Source: Macrostomum hystrix
Taxonomy: Eukaryota; Platyhelminthes; Macrostomidae
Direction: 5' to 3'
DNA: 64,000 nt
Assembly: GCA_950097015.1 (NCBI GenBank)
Contig: CATNEN010000007.1
Location: 12,611,001 to 12,675,000, forward strand
Position numbers and translations under genes: made by a program. Of the stretch, positions 22,374-33,031 are shown piece by piece. The notes below the pieces were generated by a model. That model was given only the letters and a program-made list of their open reading frames with translations, searched no databases and had not been told where the DNA came from. Each line of letters opens with the position of its first letter. Within the stretch, counting starts at the first letter, position 1.

Positions 22374-23857
22374 CTAGTTGCCAGCCGTCCGCTTCGCGAC
22401 GCAGCGCATAATGTAGCCGGGGTCCGCGTACCAGTCCCTGAGCCGGTCCAGCAGCCCGCCGCGCACCAGCTCGGTTGAGTCGAGAGTCTCCTGAACTCGG
22501 GCTTTAAACTTCGGAATCAGATCATCGTCACGACAGTGCAGAGCAGCTAGCAGCAGCTCCTGAACATCCGCGTCCTCCCGCTGCGCCACATCCCGGATCC
22601 ATTCTTGGGCATCGTCGAGACTAACCGCCAGCTCGAGCCTCAGGCACTGGATCAGTGCATCGAAGTTCAGGAAATACATATTAATGTAGTTCTCCATTTG
22701 GAACGGAAAGCATTCGGAAACGGGTTTAGGCACGAACTCAAATCTTGGTGGGTCTTGGAAATCGAAGCAGAATTTCCAAGCGGAGTCTTTGCTAAGCAGA
22801 TGCTGCCAAACGACTTCCTTCGACGCTTCTGCGGCGGTGCGATCGGCTGACCAGGTGATGCCCCTGCTTACATGGTGCCCTTCGCAGTCGCTGAGGGCCT
22901 TGGCTGCAGCGTCGCAGAGGCCGAATTTCAGCAGAGCCAAAGTTCTCAGCGATTCCCGAGCAGTGCGGGCGCATTCTGGCAGGCTGCCAATTAGATCCGT
23001 GAGCGGCTCTAGGCTACAGCTGTCACTGGACAGACGGATCAGCGACTCCTTCACGACGTCGTAGATCTCGTGATATTCAACGCTGCCCGAGCCTGGCAGA
23101 GGGTTCGCATTCATGTACGGCAGAGCTACGAACGGATGGAAATAGAATCTTCCGCCCTCGCTGACTGGCCTCAGGGTGCTCTCAAACTGCTCCAGCAGCT
23201 CTGGCAGCTGGTCAGTGACATCTCTCAGTGTCTTGGCGACCTTTTTAAGTATCTCCTTCATTTCCTCAGGTGTCCTTTTATCCACACCTTTCAAGTACAG
23301 GTCGGTATCGCACAGAAAGAAGTGGTCCATAATGCGGCCATCCACATTGTCGGATTGTCGGACGGAACTTTCAACATTGCTCAAAAGCATTTCCAGCGAC
23401 TCTTCTATGAGGCCGACCAGTTTTTCAGGCCTCCATTGATCTGGCGGGGTCTTCTCCAGCATCCTAAACACGATGGTTTTGATGTGGTATGCCTTCAGGC
23501 CTTGAAGATTGAATTTGTTCTTGTTGCTGATGACCTTCTTGACCAGGTACTTGAGAGTGACGAACAGCTGTCCCTGCAGAGTGTTCAGACTTCGCAGCAG
23601 CCGCTTCTCCAAGAAGGTCGTGCTCACACGCAGCTGCTTGCCAGCCTGGTTCTGAGGCGCTGCGTGCACCACGTGGCAGTGTGTCGAGCTGACCTCGTTT
23701 TGGAGCGAGCGCAGCACCGACTGGAGGATCTTAGACACGGAAACTCTGCCTGACAGCAGCGGCGCGATGGGAGGGTAACAGCAGAGAGGGCGGGCGTTGA
23801 CTTTGTCCACAGCTGGCTTCAGCGCGGAGCCCTTGGTTTCTTCGGCCGGGTTCGCCG
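22374..23857 (-). CDS. Exon 3: helical C-terminal half of the Mab-21 module
   Basis: The acceptor TTTGCAG joins in phase 1. It contains the third candidate catalytic Asp (D725), the LRVSTTFLEKRLLRSLN helix and GLKAYHIKTIVFRMLEKTPP, both characteristic of the Mab-21 family, then a helix-rich tail ending at a TAG. No zinc-ribbon cluster of the vertebrate cGAS kind (H, C, C, C) is visible. Confidence 0.88.
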
Positions 23858-26110
23858 CTGCAAAGCAATGTTGGCTGTAGCAGCTGTGCTAGAAACTTTT
23901 ATTATTATTCTCGGATATTCTCACCGAAGCCAGGGCAAACAATGTGCCCATTGACGTATTCCACTCGCTGGTTTTCCATCCCATTACACTGGCATGCTCC
24001 TCTCGGGTGGAACGTGTTGCCAGAGACAAGCCGCGTCACATCGATGTCCGACTCACAGTCCGTCCTGCCGTCCACAGTCGCCAGGTTGTTGCCCCATGTC
24101 TCTGAAAAACTGCCGACGACAAAAACTTCATCGTCCTGCAGTCGTTTTCTTAGAATGTCTTGCAAAACATCGGCGACAGCTCCCTGAAGAGCTGCTCGCG
24201 ACTCCGTGAAACCTGCTTCAGAGAGCTTCTTGTGCAAGCTGATGCTTTGCTGCTCTCCCTGCAGTTCTCTGAAATTAAAGAGCGCCTCTGTAAAGTTCTC
24301 TGCAAGAAATATTTACAAGAAAGTTTTCATACTTTTTGCTCCTCAAGGTCCTTGGACATTGGACTCCTGACTCGAGTGTGGCGTCAGCCTTTGAGCACAC
24401 TGCCAGCTTGAGAAACTCGACTACCTCGTCGTGACCATTCACAGCTGCCAAGTTCAGTGGTGTTAATCCGTTCTCTTCTATTGCTTCCGGATCTGCTCGC
24501 GCATGGATGAGCGCCAGCACAACTGCAAAATTTCCTTTGAATGCAGCCAAGTGCAGCGGTGTCAGGCCATTTGCTGCAGTGCAACTGACGTTTGCCTGAG
24601 CCTTGATGAGTAGCTCCACCACCCTAACTTTGGACGCAACGTGAAGAGCAGATACTTGGTAATTTTTGGTTTGATCGACGTCAGCCTGGGATCTGATAAG
24701 CAGGCCAACCACTTTGTCGTGGCCCTGGTGCGATGCGATGTACAGCGGGGACTCGCCCTCGTCAGTAGTTCGAAGCAAGTCCGCTTGTGCTTTGATGAGC
24801 GAATCTACCACCTTCTCGTGGCCTCTCGAAGAAGCGACTAAAAGTGGCGTTGAGCCACTGAGTGTCTGTGCATTCAGGTCCGCGCCCGCCCTGATGAGCG
24901 CATTGACTGTTTGCACATGTCCCTCTTGAGCCGCAATAAAAATAGGCGAAGCTCCCATGGCCTCCTTGACGTTAAGGTCAGCATTTGCATTGATGAGAGC
25001 CATGGCGATTTGGTGGTGACCTTGCTGGCAGGCAACAAACAATGCCGACTCACCGTGGATTCGGCGGAGGTTGACATCCGCTTTCGCATCAATGAGCAGT
25101 CTCACAGGCTCTCCGTGACCGCGATGGCTAGCTGCGAATAGGCAGGTGGCGCCGCTTTCTTCTTGAATGTTGACATTCGCCTGAGCCTTGATTAGAAACT
25201 TCACCACTTCAGAGTGGCCTTGGTACGAGGCGATGTAAAGCGCGCATGCTCCGGTGCTTTCCTCAGCGTCAACATCAGCCATTGCTCTCACTAAGGCGTT
25301 TACAACTTGATAATGTCCATTCTGCGATGCGATGTAAACGGGGGACCTACCGCCGAATTTCGAAAGATTAACATCGCATCTGGCCGCAATCAGTGACTGC
25401 ACAACTTGCACGTGACCATTCTGGGATGCAATGTACAACGGCGAGCAGCCTTTTGCATCCTGAAGGTTAACATCAGCGTGCGGAGTTGTGAGAAGCTGCA
25501 CAACGTCATGATACCCCTCCTGCGATGCAATGTAGAGTGGTGAAATTCCGACTGCTGCAGCGATGCTGACATCAGCTTGGGCCTCAACGAGTGCCTGAAC
25601 CACCTCGAAGTGCTCGTACAATGATGCAGCATGTAGCGGAGTGGCCAGCAGACTCTGCATTGAACAATCGTCCACGTCAGCCTGAGCTCCGATAAGCAGC
25701 CGGACAACCCGACAATGGCCCTGACGTGACGCAATGTACAGCGGCGACAGACCGCTAGTTCCAGACGAGTTCACGTCAGCCTGAGCCTGGATTAGCAAGT
25801 TCGCAAGCTGGTCATGACCGCATTTAGCAGCGAAGTACATCGGTGTGCAGCCGTCGGGGTCTTTGACGTCAACGTCAGCCTGAAGTCGAATTAACCGCTT
25901 GAGAATTTCGAGATTTCCTATTTGGCACGCCAGATGCATGGGTGAGAGTCGTCGGCCCCGCACTGGCATCTGCTTGTTGAGGTTCCCGAGTCTAGCCAGG
26001 TAGATCGTGGCGACTTCAAGATCGCCTTGGAGAATGGACTCAATGAACTGCTCGTCTGTCGGATCGGACTCGGCTCCGTGGACTTTGCTGGCTTCCAAGT
26101 CTTCTTGCAT
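22374..26110 (-). CDS. Ankyrin-repeat / Mab-21 (cGAS-like) nucleotidyltransferase fusion
   Basis: Three exons: 26110-24333, 24268-23925 and 23857-22374, with introns of 64 and 67 nt (GTATGA..TTTCAG and GTGAGA..TTGCAG). The joined frame is 1,201 codons plus stop. Residues about 45-575 form 16 ankyrin repeats (recurring SPLYIAS, GH, VV..LI.AQADVN); repeat 14 is about four residues short. Residues about 594-960 form a Mab-21-type nucleotidyltransferase module: a helix, then VVGSFSETWG (G645-S646), then ESDIDV (D667, D669), a strand with D725 (PAVDKVNA), then the helical half with EKRLLRSLNTLQ, AYHIKTIVFRML and TPPDQW. The last 240 residues are helical and unassigned. Known cGAS-like receptors of animals detect nucleic acids and make cyclic dinucleotides, while other Mab-21 proteins appear inactive. 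Sensing by this protein is inference. The ankyrin array probably binds a protein partner. Confidence 0.88.
23925..24268 (-). CDS. Exon 2: nucleotidyltransferase core with GS and DxD motifs
   Basis: The acceptor TTTCAG at 24269-24274 is the only one that keeps exon 1 in frame. The exon encodes the helix KRLQDDEVFVVGSF, the G-S loop and SDIDV. The loop between GS and DxD is about nine residues longer than in human cGAS. Donor GTGAGA, phase 1. Confidence 0.88.
24333..26110 (-). CDS. Exon 1: sixteen ankyrin repeats
   Basis: Starts at ATG 26110 (MQEDLEASKVHG). A possible acceptor (TTTTATTCAG) about 30 bases upstream could belong to a 5' UTR intron or to spliced-leader addition. Repeats of 33 residues run without a break to the exon end, the last two (LTPLHLAA, LTPLNLAA) being closest to the general ankyrin consensus. 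Donor GTATGA, phase 2. Confidence 0.92.
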
Positions 26111-26119
26111 TATTGACAA

Positions 26120-26574
26120 AGTTTCTATGTTTCGCTTGACTGAATAAAATCTAGTGCTTAAGTTTTGGCGCCTATATACGAGTATTATATAAACGAGCTA
26201 TTAAGCGCACTTATTATTCTAGCAGGTGCTGCTTTCCAGTGCCTAAGAGCGCAGGGCAACAGCCTCTCTAACGTGAAAGCACAATTGGAAACACTGGCTT
26301 TGCTGGCCTGTCGGCAAGGCTTGTTTTTCATTTATGCATTTCGTCCCACGCGCACAATTATGCATTGTAATTGCGTAGCGTCCAGGACTAACTGTATGCG
26401 TAAAAAACCTGTCTGGAATACTTGTGCAGCATTAGCAGAGGCGTCCGTGTGGAAATAAGGAACGAAAAGAAGTGCACAAGAGTACACCTTTCATAAATTC
26501 CCACACGCACACGCGGGACATGAAAGTTCATTGGCTGCTTGTCTGAAGTCTGAGCCCGCGCTTGCGTTGACGCT
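26120..26574. other. Spacer between ankyrin-Mab21 and FIGNL1 side, no gene seen
   Basis: Unique sequence that probably holds the 5' UTR and promoter of the ankyrin-Mab21 gene on the minus strand. No core-promoter motif could be placed. Confidence 0.4.
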
Positions 26575-26955
26575 AGGGGAAGGGGAAGAGACTGCATTCA
26601 GGGAGGGGAAGACACTGCATTCAGGGAGGGAAAGACACTGCATTCAGGGAGGGGAAGACACTGCATTCAGGGCGGGGAAGAGACTGCATTCAGGGAGGGG
26701 AAGAGACTGCATTCAGGGAGGGGAAGAGACTGCATTCAGGGAGGGGAAGACACTGCATTCAGGGCGGGGAAGAGACTGCATTCAGGGAGGGGAAGAGACT
26801 GCATTCAGGGAGGGGAAGAGACTGCATTCAGGGAGGGGAAGACACTGCATTCAGGGAGGGGAAGAGACTGCATTCAGGGAGGGAAAGACACTGCATTCAG
26901 GGAGGGGAAGACACTGCATTCAGGGAGGGGAAGAGACTCCATTTCAGGGAGGGGA
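26575..26955. repeat. 23-bp purine-rich minisatellite, about 16 copies
   Basis: Unit ACTGCATTCAGGGAGGGGAA plus GAG. The plus strand is purine-rich, with runs of four Gs in each unit. Confidence 0.95.
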
Positions 26956-27254
26956 AGAAGTTTGAAACGAGCAGCTCAAGGCGTTAAAACAACGAAACCC
27001 AGTTTCTAGAGCGATTGCACAAGAATTGGCAAGATCGCATTAGCTATTTTGCACCTGCAAGATGTTATATTTCTGCGCAGCACCACAGGACAGAAAGCGA
27101 TTTCGGCATAGGGAGATCAAACAGAAACAAAAGTGAAAACCATAAAACTGGAATAAAACAGGGATACTGGGGTAGACTGAAGACAGCCGCGTAATGCGCA
27201 CAGGAAAACATCAAATGCTAGATTGTAGCGAGACAGCTTAGGATACTGCATCTA
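26956..27254. other. Unique spacer, no gene seen
   Basis: Nothing recognised between the two arrays. Confidence 0.4.
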
Positions 27255-27630
27255 GAAAAACTGTCAGACACAATTGATAAACTGTCAGGCACAACGGATA
27301 AACTGTCAGACACAACTGATAAACTGTCAGACACAACTGATAAACTGTCAGACACAACTGATAAACTGTCAGACACAACTGATAAACTGTCAGACACAAC
27401 TGATAAACTGTCAGACATAACTGATAAACTGTCAGACATAACTGATAAACAGTCAGGCATAACAGATAAACTGTCAGACACAATTGATAAACTGTCAGAC
27501 ATAACTGATAAACTGTCAGACATAACTGATAAGCTGTCAGACACAACTGATAAACTGTCAGACACAACTGATAAACTGTCAGACACAACTGATAAACTGT
27601 CAGGCACAACTGATAAACTGTCAGGCACAA
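27255..27630. repeat. 21-bp minisatellite, about 18 copies
   Basis: Unit AACTGATAAACTGTCAGACA plus C. It is stop-free on the minus strand in more than one frame, giving a false DSLSVVS repeat protein. It continues directly into the related 24-bp array. Confidence 0.95.
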
Positions 27631-27742
27631 CAGATGGCAGTCAGACAGAACTGACAGATGGCAGTCAGACAGAACTGACAGATGGCAGTCAGACAAAACT
27701 GACAGATGACAGTCAGACAGAACTGACAGATGCCAGTCAGAC
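27631..27742. repeat. 24-bp minisatellite overlapping the FIGNL1 stop codon
   Basis: About 4.5 copies of a unit containing GATGGCAGTCAGACAGAACT. The last partial copy (GATGCCAGTCAGAC) ends at 27742, so the FIGNL1 stop codon (27739-27737) lies inside the repeat. Confidence 0.9.
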
Positions 27743-29721
27743 CATGCGCCGGTAGCTGCCATAGCTCTGGTTCCAGTTGGCATAGTGCACCAGGTCGCTG
27801 GGCAGGACGGAGGCTCGCGCCTGCGTCAGCGCCTCCTCGAAGTCCTGCGGCCCGATGGGGCGGACGGCGCTGACGGAGATGCTGCGGATCCGGTCTAGCG
27901 GGATGCTTCGCACCGGGCCAAGGGCCGCCTCGCGCACCTGTTGGTCAGGCAGGGGTTTCTAAGCACTGAAATCTGATCCACCTTACTAAAAAATAAGCAG
28001 AGAACAGGTGAGCCGCCTGCACCCACCAGGTTGGCCACATCGGCCCCGCTGTAGCCGTCCGTGGCGTCCACGATGCGGCAGATGTCGGCATCAGCCAGGC
28101 AGTGGCTCTGGCCGTCCAGCATCCGCTCCACAATCTGGCGCCGGCCGACCGCCTCGGGCAGCGGGATGTACAGCCGCTTGACGAAGCGTCGCCTGGCCGC
28201 GTCGTCCAGCTCTTGCGGACGGTTGGTGGCACCGATGACCAGCAGCCGCTCCTCCGCTTCAGTGCCGATGCCGTCCAGCTGCACCAGGAACTCCGTCTTC
28301 ATCCGCCTGGAGGATTCGTGCTCGGACTCCGAGCGGGCCGACAGCAGCGAGTCGACTTCGTCGATGAACACAACGGAAGGGGCGCGGCAGCGAGCCACGG
28401 CGAACAGGGCGCGGACGAGTTTCTCGCCCTCGCCGACCCACTTGGATGTCAGGCTGCTGGCTGAGATGTTGAAGAAGGTGGCGCCGGACACGGAGGCGAT
28501 GCAGCGGCCGATCAGCGACTTGCCGGTGCCCGGCGGCCCGAACAGCAGGAGGCCCTTTGGCGGGCCGCGGATGCCTGTGAAGATGTCAGGCCGCAGCATC
28601 GGGAACACGATGATCTCCTTGATGGTAGCCTTGGCGAACTCGAGGCCGGCAATGTCGTCCCAGCCGACGCTGGGCGCAGAGTCCATGACCTCGCGCAGGA
28701 TGGTCTCCACCAGCTTCGGGTCCAGGCCGCGCAGGCGCTCGTCCTCCTGGATCATCGCCGCCGCCTCCGAGAGCTCCGGCTCCGGCTGCTGCTCCCGCTG
28801 CTTCTGCGCCGGCTGCTGCGGTGGCGGGGAAGCCGCCTTGGCGCGCGAAAACGGCGGCACGAAGCTGGAGGTTGGCGTCCGGCGACTGGGGCCAAGGGAG
28901 CGCTTGGCGGGCCCGCCGTAGGACCCGCCGCCACCGCCGCCACCGCCGCCACCGACGCCACCGCCGCCACCGCCGCCGCCACCAACGCCGGCCCCTCCAG
29001 CTTTGGCGGCGTCGATGTGCAGTTGCCGCCTGGCCGTGACGAAAGCGCCATGCGCAGGCGGACGTTCAGCAGCCGCGGGCGGCACTTGCGGAGGCGGCGG
29101 ATGACGACTAAACACAGGATGATTCGTGCCGGCTCCACCACCGCTTGCAAAAGCCCCTCCTCTAAAAGAGGGCTGATGATGCTGCTGGTGCTGAGGGTGT
29201 TGAACAGACAGTCTCGGCTGAGCCGGAGGGGGTTGGGGCTGCGGGGGTTGCTTCTGCTGCTGCTGCTGCTGCAGTTGCCGCAGCCTCTGCTCGACATCAA
29301 CTGGATCGCCGAGCCGCAAGCCGGTATCGATGTTCGGCGGTGGAGCCTCGCGACACGGCGCCAGGAAGGCGTCCAGCACGGCGGAGCTGAGCGCTGACTG
29401 CCAGTCAGCAGCGCGGTTCTGGCAGCCGTGGGCCAGCCTCATGGCCGCGTCAGCGTAGTTGTTCAGGCTGTCAGGGCCGGCCTGGAAGTTGTCAACCTCG
29501 GCCGCGTAGGCCTCCAGTGCTAAAGCGGCCAGCGGGCAGTTAAGCGCCAGGCCGCGGCCGGGCGGCGAGTCGGCGAGGGCGAGTGCGCGGCAGCGGAGCA
29601 GACGGGCTCGATGGTCGGGGCAGCCGGGCCGGCAGCGCTGCAGCTCGGTGTCCAGACCGCGCAGAGCCTGAGCATGGCGCAGATGCCGCAGCGGAGGCTG
29701 CTGGGGCTCGGGAGGCTGAGC
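27737..29721 (-). CDS. FIGNL1: FIGNL1, fidgetin-like AAA ATPase (N-terminal exon not found)
   Basis: AAA ATPase that in animals and plants acts on RAD51 filaments during homologous recombination, in the nucleus. Exons 29721-28027 and 27937-27737 are joined in phase 0 across an 89-nt intron (SGADVANL then [10 protein letters not shown]). The N-terminal part matches the FIGNL1 head (SLNNYAD and DWQSALS). Next comes [11 protein letters not shown] with the FxxA RAD51-binding motif (DNA 29032-29043), then SYGG-AKRSLG, FVPPF, Walker A GPPGTGKS, Walker [12 protein letters not shown] and the [15 protein letters not shown] segment with its arginine finger. Low-complexity Gln, Pro, His and Gly tracts lengthen the linker. 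The exon begins at the acceptor TTGTTGCAG, phase 0. No ATG lies in frame before the conserved region, so a short first exon must lie upstream. The last residues (YRRMV) differ from the usual end and abut a minisatellite. Confidence 0.93.
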
Positions 29722-29966
29722 CTGCAACAAGGGAGCGGCGTGTGAGCAGTAAGACCACCCAAATGTGGACTTACAATCCCAAGTCAACACAACTGCCAAA
29801 TACTATTTTGCTACTGCCCCCGCTCTAGAATTTACTAAAATTGCGAATTCACTCTATTATGAAACAAAAAAATTGTTCCCTTATTTGGAAAAAAATTTTC
29901 TTTATTACGTAACACCCTAATATGGTTTTGTAGCACTGGCACTGGTTTTTCGGGGCGCTACATGTC
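29722..29966. other. Intron or 5' region upstream of FIGNL1
   Basis: Contains a possible short intron (GTAAGT donor at 29774, acceptor ending at 29722), but joining it leaves the FIGNL1 frame, so it could only serve an untranslated leader. The missing start exon was not identified. Confidence 0.35.
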
Positions 29967-31165
29967 TTGAATCATCCCATAGCATGTCTTGAGTTATCCT
30001 AGAGCATGTATTGAGTTATCCCATAGCATGTCTTGAGTTATCCTAGAGCATCATGTATTGAAATCTCCCTCAGCATGTCATAAAATATCCCTCAGCATGT
30101 CATAAAATCTCCCTCAGCATGTCATAAAATATCCCTCAGCATGCTTGAAATCTCCCTCAGCATGTCATAAAATATCCCTCAGCATGTCATAAAATATCCC
30201 TCAGCATGTCATAAAATATCCCTCAGCATGTCTTGAAATCGCCCTCAGCATGTCATAAAATCACCCTCAGCATGTCATAAAATCTCCCTCAGCATGTCAT
30301 AAAATATCCCTCAGCATGTCATAAAATATCCCTCAGCATGTCTTGAAATCTCCCTCAGCATGTCATAAAATATCCCTCAGCATGTCTTGAAATCTCCCTC
30401 AGCATGTCATAAAATATCCCTCAGCATGTCATAAAATATCCCTCAGCATGTCTTGAAATCTCCCTCAGCATGTCATAAAATATCCCTCAGCATGTCTTGA
30501 AATCTCCCTCAGCATGTCATAAAATATCCCTCAGCATGTGTTGAAATCTCCCTCAGCATGTCATAAAATCTCCCTCAGCATGTCTTGAAATCTCCCTCAG
30601 CATGTCATAAAATATCCCTCAGCATGTCTTGAAATCTCCCTCAGCATGTCATAAAATATCCCTCAGCATGTCTTGAAATCTCCCTCAGCATGTCATAAAA
30701 TATCCCTCAGCATGTCATAAAATATCCCTCAGCATGTCTTGAAATCTCCCTCAGCATGTCATAAAATATCCCTCAGCATGTCTTGAAATCTCCCTCAGCA
30801 TGTCATAAAATATCCCTCAGCATGTGTTGAAATCTCCCTCAGCATGTCATAAAATCTCCCTCAGCATGTCTTGAAATCTCCCTCAGCATGTCATAAAATA
30901 TCCCTCAGCATGTCTTGAAATCTCCCTCAGCATGTCATAAAATATCCCTCAGCATGTCATAAAATCTCCCTCAGCATGTCATAAAATCTCCCTCAGCATG
31001 TCATAAAATATCCCTCAGCATGTCTTGAAATCTCCCTCAGTATGTCATAAAATATCCCTCAGCATGTCTTGAAATCTCCCTCAGCATGTCATAAAATATC
31101 CCTCAGCATGTCTTGGAACATCCTTTAGCATGTGTTGAAATATCCAATAGAATGTCTTGAAATAT
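29967..31165. repeat. 22-bp minisatellite, about 54 copies
   Basis: Unit CATGTCATAAAATATCCCTC plus AG, often alternating with a variant CATGTCTTGAAATCTCCCTC plus AG, so that long parts behave as a 44-bp dimer. Copies decay at both ends. Confidence 0.95.
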
Positions 31166-31954
31166 CCCTCTTGGAAGTCTTGAAATGTCACAAATATTTT
31201 CTTGAACTATAGAATATAACTAAAAATATTCCACATAGTGTGTGTGTGGAATCGCATCTCTACTTTCCCGCTCCCATGCCTACAATGATCGTATGAGACA
31301 CCCAGAGACAAAGATGGAACACGGGGCAGAGACCGAACAGGTTTAGCCAGCAGCCGCAGAATTGTCTAGAATTAAGTTTAGCCGGGCTGAGAACCGGCTG
31401 AGGTTCGCAGTTTATTAATTATAATTAATATTTCTGTACACTCGCATGCCTGATAAATATGCAGCAAATTGGTATCGTAGCGGCTAAGGAAATCAGGCTG
31501 GACAAAAGCGCAGGCGAAGGTGCGGGGACTCGCGGCCAGACTAACAGCGAAAAATGAGAGTTGGCTGAGGCTGCTCAAGAGAATTGCACCTTGATAATGT
31601 TAGCGTGGTTGCGTAGCATAGGTAAGCTGGCGGTAATGCGGGTGCGGCATATATGCAGGTGCGGTATCGGACTGCTGTAGCATTGCATTCTGCATTGTTC
31701 ATATGTACAGACAGCTCAGGAACAGGCTGCAGCCCGGACTTCAAACTCGTTAAACTGTGGCGGACCAGTCAACACACGAGAATATTGATGCGTTCATTTA
31801 GATGTGATTTATAAGCCAAATTGTGCGGCATACCAGGCATAGCATCTCTAGGAATCAGAATAGAAGAGTCTAAAGCGTTATTGCGGAATCAGATTGCCAG
31901 GCCACTGAAAACTGGCAGCAGCTACTGCGGGGGTAAACAGCAAATAGGCTGAGT
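31166..31954. other. Intergenic between FIGNL1 and RALGPS
   Basis: Unique DNA. A minus-strand AATAAA (plus TTTATT at 31411-31416) could serve RALGPS, but it is 1.6 kb past the stop. A FIGNL1 start exon may also lie here but could not be recognised. Confidence 0.35.
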
Positions 31955-32572
31955 ACAGACTCACACAGCTGCCTGTCACTCTGCTTACAGCTAGCTCTGT
32001 GCGCATCTGTACTGACTCACACAGCTGCCTGTCACTCTGCTTACAGCTAGTTCTGTGCGCATCTGTACAGACTCACACAGCTGCCTGTCACTCTGCTTAC
32101 AGCTAGTTCTGTGCGCATCTGTACAGACTCCCTCAGCTGCCTGTCACTCTGCTTACAGCTAGTTCTGTGCGCATCTGTACTGACTCCCTCAGCTGCCTGT
32201 CACTCTGCTTACAGCTAGTTCTGTGCGCATCTGTACAGACTCCCTCAGCTGCCTGTCACTCTGCTTACAGCTAGTTCTGTGCGCATCTGTACAGACTCAC
32301 ACAGCTGCCTGTCACTCTGCTTACAGCTAGTTCTGTGCGCATCTGTACAGACTCACATAGCTGCCTGTCACTCTGCTTACAGCTAGTTCTGTGCGCATCT
32401 GTACAGACTCACACAGCTGCCTGTCACTCTGCTTACAGCTAGTTCTGTGCGCATCTGTACAGACTCACACAGCTGCCTGTCACTCTGCTTACAGCTAGCT
32501 CTATGCGCATCTGTACAGACTCACACAGCTGCCTGTCACTCTGCTTACAGCTAGTTCTGTGCGCATCTGTAC
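31955..32572. repeat. 56-bp minisatellite, 11 copies
   Basis: Unit includes CAGCTGCCTGTCACTCTGCT and TGTGCGCATCTGTACAGACT. Copies differ at CACACAG/CCTCAG and CTAGTT/CTAGCT. Confidence 0.95.
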
Positions 32573-33031
32573 AAAATCAGGGCGCTGAAGCAAAAAAGCT
32601 CACTGAGGCATTGAGGCTCAGAGCAGCCATTGGCTCATAAACAACGGGCTGCTGTGAGGAGGGAGACTTGCATTGTCAGCAACTATTATCAGTTAGTTCC
32701 ATTTTTCACTTAATAAACGCGTCCTAAAAAGGAAAAAGAAAAGCAAACAGATGAACTAGAAAGCGGGGGAGAAAAGTGGCATTGCAAAGCGGGCGGGCGG
32801 CAACTCACGGGGCCGAGAGTTAGAAGAAAACTAGTAGATAGAATATTTCTCTGTAAAGTTGTGCAAAAAATAAGGTTACAAAATTGCGCAGATGCTACTG
32901 AAAACTCGCGGGTCAGTAGGCTGGTGAGGATGGCGAAACGTCCAAATATAAGTAAAACACCAATAAAGTTAAAGCCGGAGCTGAGATGGCGGACGAGGCA
33001 TCGAGGAGACGCGCAGAAGAAGCGCGAGCCG
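32573..33031. other. 3' flank of RALGPS, no gene seen
   Basis: Sequence immediately downstream of the RALGPS stop on the minus strand, presumably 3' UTR. No AATAAA on the minus strand was found close by. Confidence 0.4.

Noticed and set aside
26531-27783. Frames repeating GRERHCIQGGEE and LCLTVYQ
   Set aside because: Translations of the 23-bp and 21-bp minisatellites.
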